Assembly: GCA_947172415.1 (NCBI GenBank)
Contig: OX359191.1
Location: 1,922,001-1,986,000, forward strand
Reading direction: 5' to 3'
Length of the DNA stretch: 64,000 nucleotides
From: Chondrosia reniformis
Taxonomy: Eukaryota > Porifera > Demospongiae > Chondrillida > Chondrillidae
Below are positions 46,336 to 56,200 of this stretch, in pieces. The notes below the pieces were generated by a model. It worked only from the letters and a program-made list of their open reading frames with translations. It was not told the DNA's origin and ran no database searches. Both the position numbers and the translations under genes were made by a program. Each line of letters begins with the position of its first letter. Position 1 is the stretch's first letter.

Positions 46336-46622
46336 TTATTGCTTTCCAATAATTGCGCAATAATATGTCTATACGCTATGCAAGTATATGCGGTAATGAT
46401 ACGTTCTGTGGGAAAAAGCGTATTTCCTCTTTGCGGAACGTTCCGTACCGTTACGGAACGTCCCGCATTTTAGTAACACCCGGATGGAGGTACATCCGGC
46501 CGGCAAGTCACGTGCTTCGAGTTGCTTCAACCATAGACTCAACACATATTGCTATGTATACGTATTTGGACCAGGCAAGTCAGAGGCGCAAGGAGAGACC
46601 CGTTGTGTTTGTCAGTATAATC

Positions 46623-46698
46623 ATGGGTGACCTGCTGATGGTGTTTGGTATAGACACTGCCACACTACTCAAAAACAGTAGAAATACTTCCGATACCA
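46623..46698 (+). pseudogene. Orphan duplicate of SBF exon 1
   Basis: ATG GGT GAC... encodes MGDLLMVFGIDTATLLKNSR then NTSDT and ends at the same donor (GTAAGT) as the true exon 1 at 51,968-52,046, lacking one codon. The true exon 2 is 7 kb away at 53,966, beyond the real exon 1. It could serve as an alternative first exon or be dead. An open frame at 46,844-47,098 follows (MGSSKIKGSTLSIVMLVTDE...); its counterpart near 52,200 is degraded, so I do not call a separate gene. Confidence 0.6.
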
Positions 46699-47199
46699 GT
46701 AAGTTGGAGTGCTGGAAAATTACAAATTGTATAGGCTATGATCTACTGCCTCACTGTGTTTAGACTGAGCACTGCAAAGTTCACTTTCTGTATTCCTTAT
46801 ATAGTGTCCTATTTTATGCTAATAGAGTTATCCGTTTCTAACTATGGGATCGTCAAAGATCAAAGGAAGTACCTTGTCAATAGTAATGTTGGTGACTGAT
46901 GAGATAATTAAGTACGATTGTTTTTGCATCAATGGTAGAAATGTGCCTCTAAAGTTGGCCTCCAGTTTTGAGTGTCCAACTCGTGCTAGCGTTAACTTCA
47001 CTCTACCTCCCGCCTCTCTTGTTTGTGGCATTGTTATAGGAACTGTAGCAAAGCCCAGGAAAAAGTATGGTACACTTAAATACTACTACGTCTCGTGAGG
47101 TGGTCTTTTATTTATTTATTTAATATTTACATTGTGATGGGCATGGATCACTGATTATTAGCTAATTTGTGATAAATTCAAATCACCACTAATTACTTA

Positions 47200-47305
47200 T
47201 TGTATAATAGGGAGCATGATTGCTGTGCCAATTGTAATGGCAGAGCACTGGTGGTCATAGCCAGCTGTGCTGGGTTCGATATCCAGCCATGGCTGCTTTG
47301 TTTTT
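47200..47305 (+). repeat. tRNA-derived SINE-like sequence
   Basis: 'aatggcagagcactggtggt' then 'gctgggttcgatatccagcc' resembles A and B boxes, followed by a T-run. It is in the SBF duplicate but not clearly in the matching place of the other copy (about 52,450), suggesting a later insertion or decay. Confidence 0.35.
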
Positions 47306-48218
47306 TTCCTCTTCTTGACGTTTGAGACTGATAACTTGTTTTATGATCACTTTAATTGCTCATGGATACCTACTAGTTTTTATATGAGCTTTATTTGAAT
47401 GCAACACTACTTTTTGCATTCTTGGCCATGGTATTGTAAGAATATGTTTTTCAGATCAGTTTCAATAATGCAACATTGCATAGAGTATGAATGAAACATC
47501 ATTGAAGCTTTAAGTTGCTCTTGAGTTTGATCTGTATGAATATTCCTACTTTGTCAGTGAGAGATTTAACAAGATGAATAGAAAGGAGACAATGAAATGC
47601 TTTACAGAGATATGGAATTATGTTTCTGTGCAGATTGCAAATTTTGTTGTATTTAGAACACTGAGTCAATTTCAATTTTATTTTATATTCGCTGTGTGGT
47701 AATTTACCTTGCTGTTTCATTCAAAAACATTATTATAAAAGTTAATATTCCATTATCAACCTTTCAGATATATTGTCGTCTTTCACTGTTTGTTTGTTTG
47801 TTTTTTTGTAGTTTTGTTGTGGTAGTGTGAAGAGAAGAGACATACGTACATACATGTACCTCATGAGATGTAGTTTTGTGTCAAAAAAACATTTTCAAAG
47901 CTATATTATGATTTGAACATGAGTTTACTATTGAATAGTGGCATTTATTTTTATTCACTTTTTAATAAAAACTTTACTCTGTACATAATATTGTAGAGGC
48001 TCATTACCATGTTGTTGAACTAGCAATGACGAAAACTTATGAGCCATTAACATAGTATACTCAATAGGTAAATAGAACGTTTTGGAACGTAGGCCTTTAT
48101 CGGCTATTAAAATAGTATTATTATTGTAACAATCCTGTGAAAGGTCATGTTCAAAACTATAATGCAGCAGTAAAAGCCAAATATAGTCCTTAATGCATTA
48201 GGAATATTACCATCATTA

Positions 48219-48580
48219 TACGTCTGGCGAGCCAGACCTTACATCCACTTCACGTTGAAAGTAAGGTCTGGTCTAACTCGTATTCAAGTTTTGTGCATAG
48301 TGGGATCTTCCGGTCTTTAACCTTAACTATCTTGCTGCAAAGTTTGCAAACTCTAACTGCTGCGTAGCTGACATAATTATAATAATAACTATATACGTAT
48401 ATTACATAATGTACGTAACGCAAAGAGTTATGCGTCATCATTGCGGTTTACGCGCATTCAGCAATCTGATTGGAAGCGCCGGAAAATCAGATCCTTGCAC
48501 AAAACTTGAATACGAGTTAGACCAGACCTTACTTTCAACGTGAAGTGGATATAAGATTAGGCTCGTCAGGCTAGTTTTAG
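48219..48580. repeat. Foldback MITE, about 80-bp arms
   Basis: Left arm 48,223-48,300 ('ctggcgagccagaccttaca', 'tccacttcacgttgaaagta', 'aactcgtattcaagttttgt'); the right arm about 48,497-48,577 is its mirror. The about 200-bp centre is unique. No coding sequence. Confidence 0.8.
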
Positions 48581-48603
48581 CCTTACGGGCGGCCATTTTT
48601 TAG

Positions 48604-48720
48604 TATATCAATCAATCAATCAATCAATAGAGTGCACGGTGCACATTGGCACTAGGGCACGGATTGGCCCCATGCACGCAGCACTTACAACAAGACAAAA
48701 TAAATAATATAAACTTGCAA
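48604..48720 (-). repeat. SINE-like repeat, inverted copy
   Basis: Starts with a (ATCA)n run (the inverted ATTG tail), then 'agtgcacggtgcacattggc' and 'actagggcacggattggccc', the reverse of the boxes at 2083-2212. Confidence 0.45.
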
Positions 48721-49634
48721 AATAGAGCTAACTGAACCTTGCATGCCACAAAATAATTGACAAGTGTTCATAGTTGCTACATGCAACCGACAGCAGAAAT
48801 GCAGTAGAATCCTGGGTACTGCTGTATATAGAAGAAAAATGGACGTTTTGAAAAAAGGAAAAAATGGACCGATGAGGATTCAAACCAACTATATACCCTC
48901 ATTTGTCCCTCCAACCTATCTACCACCAGACCATCCGTATCAAGCTTTCAAATGTGGAATATCTCCCTTATAAGCTAAGTCAGCCAACCAATGTGGGCAG
49001 ACGTGACAAAATATCATTTTTTCTGCATAACTCAATTATATGGTATATATAATTAATGAAATAATTCTCACCAGTGAATTCAATTGGACATCCCGAATTC
49101 GAACATGCTACATAACTTTTATTTTGCTGGGCCAATTTGAACATTTGTATGTATGCCACATACTTTAAATATACTGTACATTTAGTACAGACCAATGGCA
49201 TTTTATATTTAAAATTTGTCCCCAATTTATGGGAAAACAGAAGCCTAATTAACAATTCTGCTAAATTTATAAATCTTCTAAAATTCCTTTAAAATACTGG
49301 AACTGTCAACATTTGTTTCAAATGACCCTCACAAAGATTTTTTAACGTTAACTTCATTATTTAGATTACTAGTGTATATTGTAACTTGTACTGTTTTTAT
49401 GTCCTTTAACTCTCACACAAGTAGAGAGAAATATAATATACGTATATATATATAGGTATATACATGAAGGAAGTCACAAGGTATATATATGAATTCAGGG
49501 TGGTTCAATGCTTCCAAACATGTTTAAACCACTGTAATACAGATGGAAAACTGACTATATACATGTGTATATATGAAGGAGGTTGTATAGGGTTGAACTA
49601 CCCTATAGCTAATCTCATGTGAAATTACCCTATA
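48721..49634. other. Intergenic, with a fragment of the 18-21 kb element
   Basis: A weakly similar stretch at about 49,200-49,395 ends in 'gtatattgtaacttgtactg', like the right end of the 18,159-21,395 element. A 69-codon open frame at 48,764 has no recognisable content. Otherwise AT-rich, with TATA microsatellite at about 49,440. Confidence 0.4.
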
Positions 49635-50392
49635 CAGTGAAACCTCCGAATAACAGACACGCTCGGACCCACCATCTCGTCCTTTATTCAGAGGTTGTCC
49701 TCTTCTCGGAGGTCGGCCCATAATCACCCTCTAAACAACTAATTGTGTAATAGCAACTAGCTACCAGTTATAGTGACACTTACGGCTCATGATCAAGATC
49801 CAAGAGATGCAATAAATACACACCAACAAGTTATAGAAAGCTACAAACACTAACATTTTACTAACATAACGGTTAACTAACTTAAAGGTTATGCTGGGCA
49901 CGATCCTCAGAAGCAAGACTTCATAGCTATTAGATGGTTTGGTACGAGTGGTTTTAGGACAGTTAAAATGAACAACTACCAAATGGATAAATCATTCGCT
50001 TTGACCAATCAGGCTTAAGGCCACTTTCAATGAGCTAGCGGGCGGAACTGAAATTCACTTGAGACTACGTTCGATCCGCTGGACATCTGTAGCTATTTTA
50101 TGTAGCTAGATACTTATGACTTACGTTAATTTTGTTCACTGTACTATTATCGTTTTATCGTATTAGTTTCGTCTCGTCTTTAGTTTAACTGTCCGCTTTC
50201 GGAGGTCAGTATGTATTGTCAGAGATCAGTCTGAGGCTTGGTCAGTGTCCGTTGTCCGGAGTTCGGAGGTGCCGCTACTCGGAGGTTCGAAATGTACTAG
50301 TTCTATGGGAAAGTCAATCGGGGGGCGTAAGATTTGTCCGCTGTACAGAGGTTGTCCGCTTTTCGGAGAGTCCGCTATTAGAGGTTTTACTG
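49635..50392. mobile_element. 758 bp MITE with TA target and CAGTRAAACCTC ends
   Basis: TA flanks at 49,633-49,634 and 50,393-50,394. Left end CAGTGAAACCTCCGAATAAC; right end inverted CAGTAAAACCTCTAATAGCG. Inner subterminal regions repeat 'tcggaggt' and 'gtccgctttcggag' blocks. Ends and TA target fit the pogo/Tigger-mariner superfamily. Small open frames at 50,216-50,505 are part of it. Confidence 0.75.
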
Positions 50393-50600
50393 TATTCAGT
50401 GTACCTCATGTTGTACAGTGGTTCAAACAGGCTGGAAAGAAAGGAACCATCCCAAACTCCATGAAATTACAGTGGTACAGTGGTACAGTGGTTCAAATGT
50501 GTTGAACCATCCCAAACTCGTATAAAACTACCATTTGTTCAGCATTAACTCTATAGCACAGCAGTTCAAACAGGTTCACATTTAAAACTAAACTCATATA
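50393..50600. other. Spacer with 'gtggttcaaa' repeats
   Basis: Several copies of 'acagtggttcaaa...gaaccatcccaaact' at about 50,415-50,575, a small degenerate tandem array related to 49,497-49,545. No gene seen. Confidence 0.4.
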
Positions 50601-50820
50601 TTAACAATTTAATAAAGGAATAACAGTATATGCATGCATAAACTGGACGGTTTTGAGTTTATTCAAATGCAGTCTCTTATCAGCATCGTAGTCATCATCC
50701 AGTTCAGCTCTTTTATTTCTAATGCTTTCAATCATTTTGTGAAAGCATCTCCAGTCAAAGGTTTTCACATTCATCATATCTTTCTGGCCGATATTAATTG
50801 ACCTCGAAACAGGCTGACAC

Positions 50821-51620
50821 CTATCCAAGTCCACCAATAATGACCTTCTTAAATGGAGATGAGTGGATCTCACATTGAAGGACTCCAGTGCCTCCAGTGT
50901 CTTTTGAAATTAATTGTGAATTGGGCAATAATACATGTATATCGGCCCGCATTGCTGCACTGTCAAAAACAGGTATGGCATACCTTTTCACAGCAGCAAC
51001 TTCCTTATCCTCAACAATGTCTAATTTCTTGGCGCCAGAGCCTTTATTAATAATTTGATCAATAATGGCACACCACACTTCGCCAGAAGTGTTTCCTTCA
51101 CAATTGACTTCCTTTTCCTCTGCGATTGTTTGGAGTGAGTATTTTGGTTTGTTTTTCTCATCGTACGTGTAAACTGCATCAAATTTACAAAAATAAGCTT
51201 CGAAATAGCTCTTATCATGACTTCCAGTTGTATAACTTGATGCCGAAGGGAGTTGTTCTAATGGTTTAGCATAGGAATCTCTACCTGTATATTTGAAGTA
51301 TCCTGTGGTAGATATAATAGAAAACATCAATTAAAACATATATAATAGACTGCAACAAAGAATATACCTAAGTTAAGCCTATATATTGTTTGGGGAGGGT
51401 GCAAAAGGCAGGTATGAGCCGACTTCTAAAACCAAACTGCGTCTTTAGACGCTCACAAGACTAAAGATGAACCATCTCAAAGACAGTTACCTATCTGCAA
51501 AAACATACTTAAGGCATCATCATCCAAGTTCTTATCCGTCTTATACACGACTTGGTCTTCGTTCCACTTCTTCATGACTTGATAGCTACCTTGCGTATGC
51601 GTAATAATATTCAAAGACAT
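50821..51620 (-). CDS. Unrecognised two-exon protein, 203 residues
   Basis: Exon 1 51,620-51,491 (MSLNIITHTQGSYQVMKKWN...), exon 2 51,302-50,821, joined in phase across a GT-AG intron. Mixed, soluble-looking protein with no signal peptide or membrane segment. I recognise no domain. It ends ...FKKVIIGGLG then TAG. Just before the stop a second frame (to about 50,640) opens and reads as believable protein ('NIGQKDMMNVKTFDW', 'AELDDDYDADKRLHLNKLKT'), so a one-base change or an unseen splice near 50,825-50,870 may have shortened it from about 270 residues. Its start lies about 350 bp from the SBF start on the other strand, a divergent pair. Confidence 0.55.
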
Positions 51621-51967
51621 TGAAGGCGCTAATTTTAAACATTCACGTGGTAAACGATCGAGGATTGACTATTTTCCGGACCAACCGGACCAAACCGGAC
51701 TTAGGTCCGTATATTAGTAAAAACGGCTAAAAGGCGGACTCGATCATACGTACAATAGTTAACTAGGGATTGTGACGTCATAATATAAATATGGAGGCGA
51801 GATAGCGGTCTGGTCTACACGAGACTAGGAAACAGGTGGGATGGAGGTACATCCGGCCGGCAAGTCACGTGCTTCGAGTTGCTCCAACACATATATGGCT
51901 ATATACGTATTTGGACCAGGCAAGTCAGGGGTGCAAGGAGAGACCCGTTGTGTTTGACAGTGTAGTC
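51621..51967. promoter_or_regulatory. Divergent intergenic region between the unknown gene and SBF
   Basis: About 350 bp. The SBF-side half, from about 51,838 ('gatggaggtacatccggccg', 'aagtcacgtgcttcgagttg'), is the part duplicated at 46,483, so it likely holds the SBF promoter. CACGTG at about 51,866 is an E-box-type motif. A short 'ccggaccaaccggaccaaac' near-repeat lies at about 51,676. No TATA box was found. Confidence 0.4.
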
Positions 51968-53275
51968 ATGGGTGACCTGCTGATGGTGTTTGGTATAGAC
52001 AGTACTGCCACACTACTCAAAAACAGTAGAAATACTTCCGATACCAGTAAGTTGGAGTGCTGGAAAATTGTATAGGCTATGATCTACTGCCTCTCTGTGT
52101 TTAGACTGAGTACTGCAAAGTTCACTTTCTGTATTCCTTATATAGTGTCCTATTTTAATGTAATCGAGTTATCCCTTTCTGAATTAGTTAGTAGTTAACG
52201 AACTACGGGATCGTCTAAGATCAAAGGAAGTACCTTGTCAATAGTAATACTGATGACTAACAATTTCTATTAAGCGCGATTGTTTTGCATCAATTGGTAG
52301 AAATGTGCCTCTAAAGTTGGCCTTCAGTCCAACTCGTGCCTCCCACATTATATTTGGCACGTAGCAGAGCCCAGGATAAAGTATGTTTGCTCATGAATAT
52401 TACATCTATAGCCTGATGCTGATAAATAATCACCACTAATTACTAACTGTGCAGTTAAAGCAGAATCATAACCATATGTCCTGGTACAATTCCCTGCCAT
52501 TGCTACTTTTGAGACTGATAACATCACTTTACTTATTCATGGATACCTTCTAGTTAAGCATGAGCGTTATTTGAAAGCAACACTACTTTTTGCATTCTTG
52601 GTTATGAATTTATTATGTTTTTCAGATCAGTTTAAACAATGCATAGAGTCTCTAGTCAAATATTATTACGTATGTGCAAACCTGAATGAAACATCTGTGT
52701 GCTACATTGAAGCTTTAAGTTGATCTTTAAATTAATCAGTATGAGTTTCTTACTTAGTCGGTAACAACTTCACATAGGATAGATTGAGGGATTTAACAAG
52801 TATGAAATATTGTGTTGAATAGAAAGAAGACAGTAGTATGCTTTACAGAGATATGGAATCACTTCTGCGTGCAAAATGCAAATTTTTGTTGTATAATTTG
52901 GAACACAGAGTCACTTTCAATTTTATTTTATATTCCCTCTGTGGTAATTTACCTTGCTTGCTGTTTCATTCAAAACATTTTTATAACAGTAAATATTTCA
53001 TTATCAACCTTACAGATATATTGTTGTGGGTAGTGTGGGTCATATACCATACATGAGATGTAGTTTTGTGTCAAAAATACGTTTTTAATGCTATATTGTA
53101 TTTTGAACACAAGTTTAACTATTGAATAGTGGCATTTATGTGATTATTCATTCACTTTTTATACAAATTTACTGTTACAATTCTTTGAAAGGTCATGTTC
53201 AAAAATATAATGCAGCAGTAAAAGCCAAATGTAGTCCTTAATGCATTAGGAATATTACCACCATTATACATATGT
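51838..53275 (+). repeat. Parent copy of the SBF 5' segmental duplication
   Basis: Pairs with 46,483-48,218. Contains exon 1, intron 1 sequence and the empty site of the 8-bp target (GGATGGAG once, at about 51,838-51,845). Confidence 0.85.
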
Positions 53276-56200
53276 CTATTTTAGTCCATTAATATGAAGG
53301 TTGAAAGTGGCCCATTTCAGACCTCCTCTATTGCTTTTATCTGGACTAAACATTCCATAAAGGGATTATCCAACCCATATGAAGATTTCTGCTGAAGTTG
53401 TACTTTGAGATAAAATGGAGCCTAACCTATGAATATAAGAAGGATCACATTCATCGACTAAAGCTGCCATAGACGTAGCGATTGATGTTGCCTTTGTTTT
53501 ACTCTTCCTGTTGAAACCATTTTGCCATTTAAATATAAGTAGTTGCAGTATAATGTGTTATTTTTTTTGTTAGTTGTAATAGACGTAGTAGTTGTAATAG
53601 ACGTAGGGTAATGGTTTTTATAGCCAAATGATGTGTTAATTGGCTTACCTTTCCTGAGTGCATCATGTATCACATTGAGTAGAGCAGCGATAATTATGTA
53701 ACTTTACTTTCTGTTTGCAAACATACATAAATGTGTCGTGCAAGGTGTGTCCCCTGTTAAGGTCCAAAGGGTATAGTTTTGATAGCTCTTAAGTTTCATT
53801 TTCAATCATTTTGGTTTCTTTGTAGCGGTTAAGTTTAGTTATATAGTATCTGTACATGTGAGTATCACATACCTATCTCAATAGAATGTGTATAATTGCA
53901 GCAAGTTCTTATCTTGTAATTAGTGTCTTGTGTGTTGGTTTAATGGAGGTGTGTTCTTGTTTTAGGACTTCAGGAAGCCAATGATCTGGTAAGAGGTAAA
54001 CTCTGTCAATGCCTACGAAGGAACCTTGATGACAATTCGGCAATTCCAGATGGTCTAGAACTTGTAAGTAGAATCAAAATGATGTAAAATGATGATGTAT
54101 TTGTTGCATTTTGTGTAAATAGTGTTATGTGAATCACAGCATTGCATACTTTAACAGAATTTAGCATTTCAACTCTGATGTCTTCTTCAGCCTGGTCGTT
54201 GAGGTTCATACATAGTACTTACCCACCAAAGAGGTGTACAGTATTACAGGAATTGATAGAGGGTCTCATTTCCATCTTTTAAGAGGTGTATGCATCCTTT
54301 GACTCCTTGAGCTTCTAAAAAGATTTGAACCAATCTGAATTTTAGAGTCAAAATAGGTACCATCCAAAAGAAAAGTTAGAAGCCATTCTTCAGCAAAATG
54401 GTTGTGGTTCATGAATAGGACCCTTCAATCACACGGATTTGCACAATTTCAGGAAATGACAAAGAGTCTCACTTGCTACATTCTCTGCTGTAGTTCTGTC
54501 AGCCTCTTGGCTGGAGGCTGTCTCCAGTACCACACAAGCCTACATTCGTTCCAGTTCTTTTAACCGCGGAGGATGGTAGTAGAACATGCTACTGTTCACT
54601 CACTGTGTACCAGCCATTTGGTACTTACCACGATCTAAGGTACCTCATTGTGTTTATTTTGTCTATAAACCACAAGTGTTTATCAATAGTACTAATATTG
54701 TACTCCTTGGTTCCACAAAATATTGTCCTATTTCTTAGTCTGAAGGATTAGGAATTTGCAGCAATCAATAATTTATAGCCACAGATTTGCTACTCTAGAG
54801 GTAGTTATATAGAGTGCAATTAGCCAAGCTAATGTGTGACCTTCTGTAGGACGTCTTAGGACTGTTGTATTATGTTGTAGGACTTTTACGGTATAATCTT
54901 TTCTGGAAATATTCACTTATTGTGTATATTTACCCCTTTACCTTTACTTTCACCTTTTCTAATACACGTAGTTCCCTTGAGGACTTCAATCAGGGAGATA
55001 GATCGCCCTTAGATGAAGAAAATGAAATTTATTATCAGTTGGAAAATGAGAACTCTGTGGAAGCATTACTGCAATTATATGAACCTGTGTGCCTTGCCTT
55101 GGTTTCAAATTCAGTTAATATCAATATGCTTAAGGTGCGTAAGTACATACAGGTTCAAGAGCAATTACATAAATATTTCATGTATAATGGAACTGAATTT
55201 GTAGCACTGTTCTCTATTACCTCCCCCCGAAGGAACACTAATTCCCAGTTTTCAATAGCAAATAAGCATATTGCTCTAGGTTAAACTGTATTGCTCCCCT
55301 TCCCTTGTGATATTTTCTGTAAATGACGCCCTCAATTGGGAATATTGCTAGTGACAGATTATATTCATTCATTTGTAATTAGCATTGTCTGACCTCACTC
55401 TTTGTGGCCTGGATTAAAGGAACCACGCCACTGGAGGAGGAGGTAGCAAGGATGCTGACAGGTTCTCTCTCTAATGGCCCTTCACTGCATGAGAGCAGCG
55501 ATGTGAGTCAGATGAAATACAGTAGTAACCTTCCAGACAGCGACACTGCAGTCCTGGATCTTCTGAGGGTGCTTGGTAAGAATGTGTACCTGTGTAGTTA
55601 ATAACTTCTGAATACTGTGCAGTATGTGTGATTAGTTTTGTAAGACATAAGTGTTGCAAATATTTTCCATTTCTACATAATTATATAAATATAATATCTG
55701 CCACTCCATTTGTGAATATAAAATACGCTATACCGTATAATCCCACAAGACTTCAAACATAATATGTAATATGGCCACCAATTATATTTTGATTAATCTA
55801 GTATGTCCTTAATCCTTTACTAGCTTATTGAGGAGGAACATGAAATGAATTTTATAGCTTCTCTCTTTCTTCATGTAAAACATCAGTGTGTTTAAGAGCA
55901 ATGTATGCTTCAGTTAAGGTTGCTTTAACATTCTTAATCCAATATGAAAACATTTAAGGAGTCTAATGACATTTATGTTTAGCTAATATTTGTTGTAACT
56001 ATTTGACATACCATAAATCAAGATATCTCACATGACTTTAATGCAGCATGAATTTCTTGATCTACATTACACACTCTAATAGTCGAAAGATGATCCTTTC
56101 AAAAGACAATATTTGACATACTTGACATAATTGTTCTCAAAAAACTGATAACCACCACAATCCAATGATTTCTAGTTTCCCCTTTATTGTCAGAATATAG

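Larger units (their letters stand above)
44559..46482. mobile_element. 1.9 kb gene-capturing DNA transposon with 8-bp target duplication
   Basis: Terminal inverted repeats begin GGGTGTTACTAAAATGCGG and continue with GGAACG-rich palindromes (left 44,559-44,595; right 46,434-46,482 inverted). Both sides carry GGATGGAG (44,551-44,558 and 46,483-46,490). The uninterrupted sequence GGATGGAGGTACATCCGG survives in the paralogous region at about 51,838, so this is an insertion with its empty site in view. The cargo is spliced exons of an RIH-associated domain gene on the minus strand (45,151-46,159). A possible plus-strand first exon (ATG at 44,771, MGCIPPKPKE then GTGAG) lies near the left end. There is no transposase. 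8-bp duplications occur with hAT, P and Merlin elements; the family is unassigned. Confidence 0.75.
46483..48218 (+). repeat. Segmental duplicate of the SBF promoter/first-exon region
   Basis: Collinear with 51,838-53,275: 'ggatggaggtacatccggcc...', first exon, 'tactgcaaagttcactttct', then about 1.2 kb of intron-like sequence to 'cattaggaatattaccatca'. Identity by eye is high with many small indels. The match stops where a MITE starts (48,219). Confidence 0.85.

Noticed and set aside
46844-47098. 84-residue open frame in the SBF duplicate
   Set aside because: The matching region of the parent copy (about 52,200) is not open, and two frames overlap; left as uncertain rather than called.
47200-47305. 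tRNA gene
   Set aside because: Only A- and B-box-like words are present; the B box has an extra base and no cloverleaf can be drawn.
50216-50505. Two overlapping open frames of 82-86 residues
   Set aside because: They consist of the repetitive 'cggaggt/gtccgc' end of the TA-target MITE.
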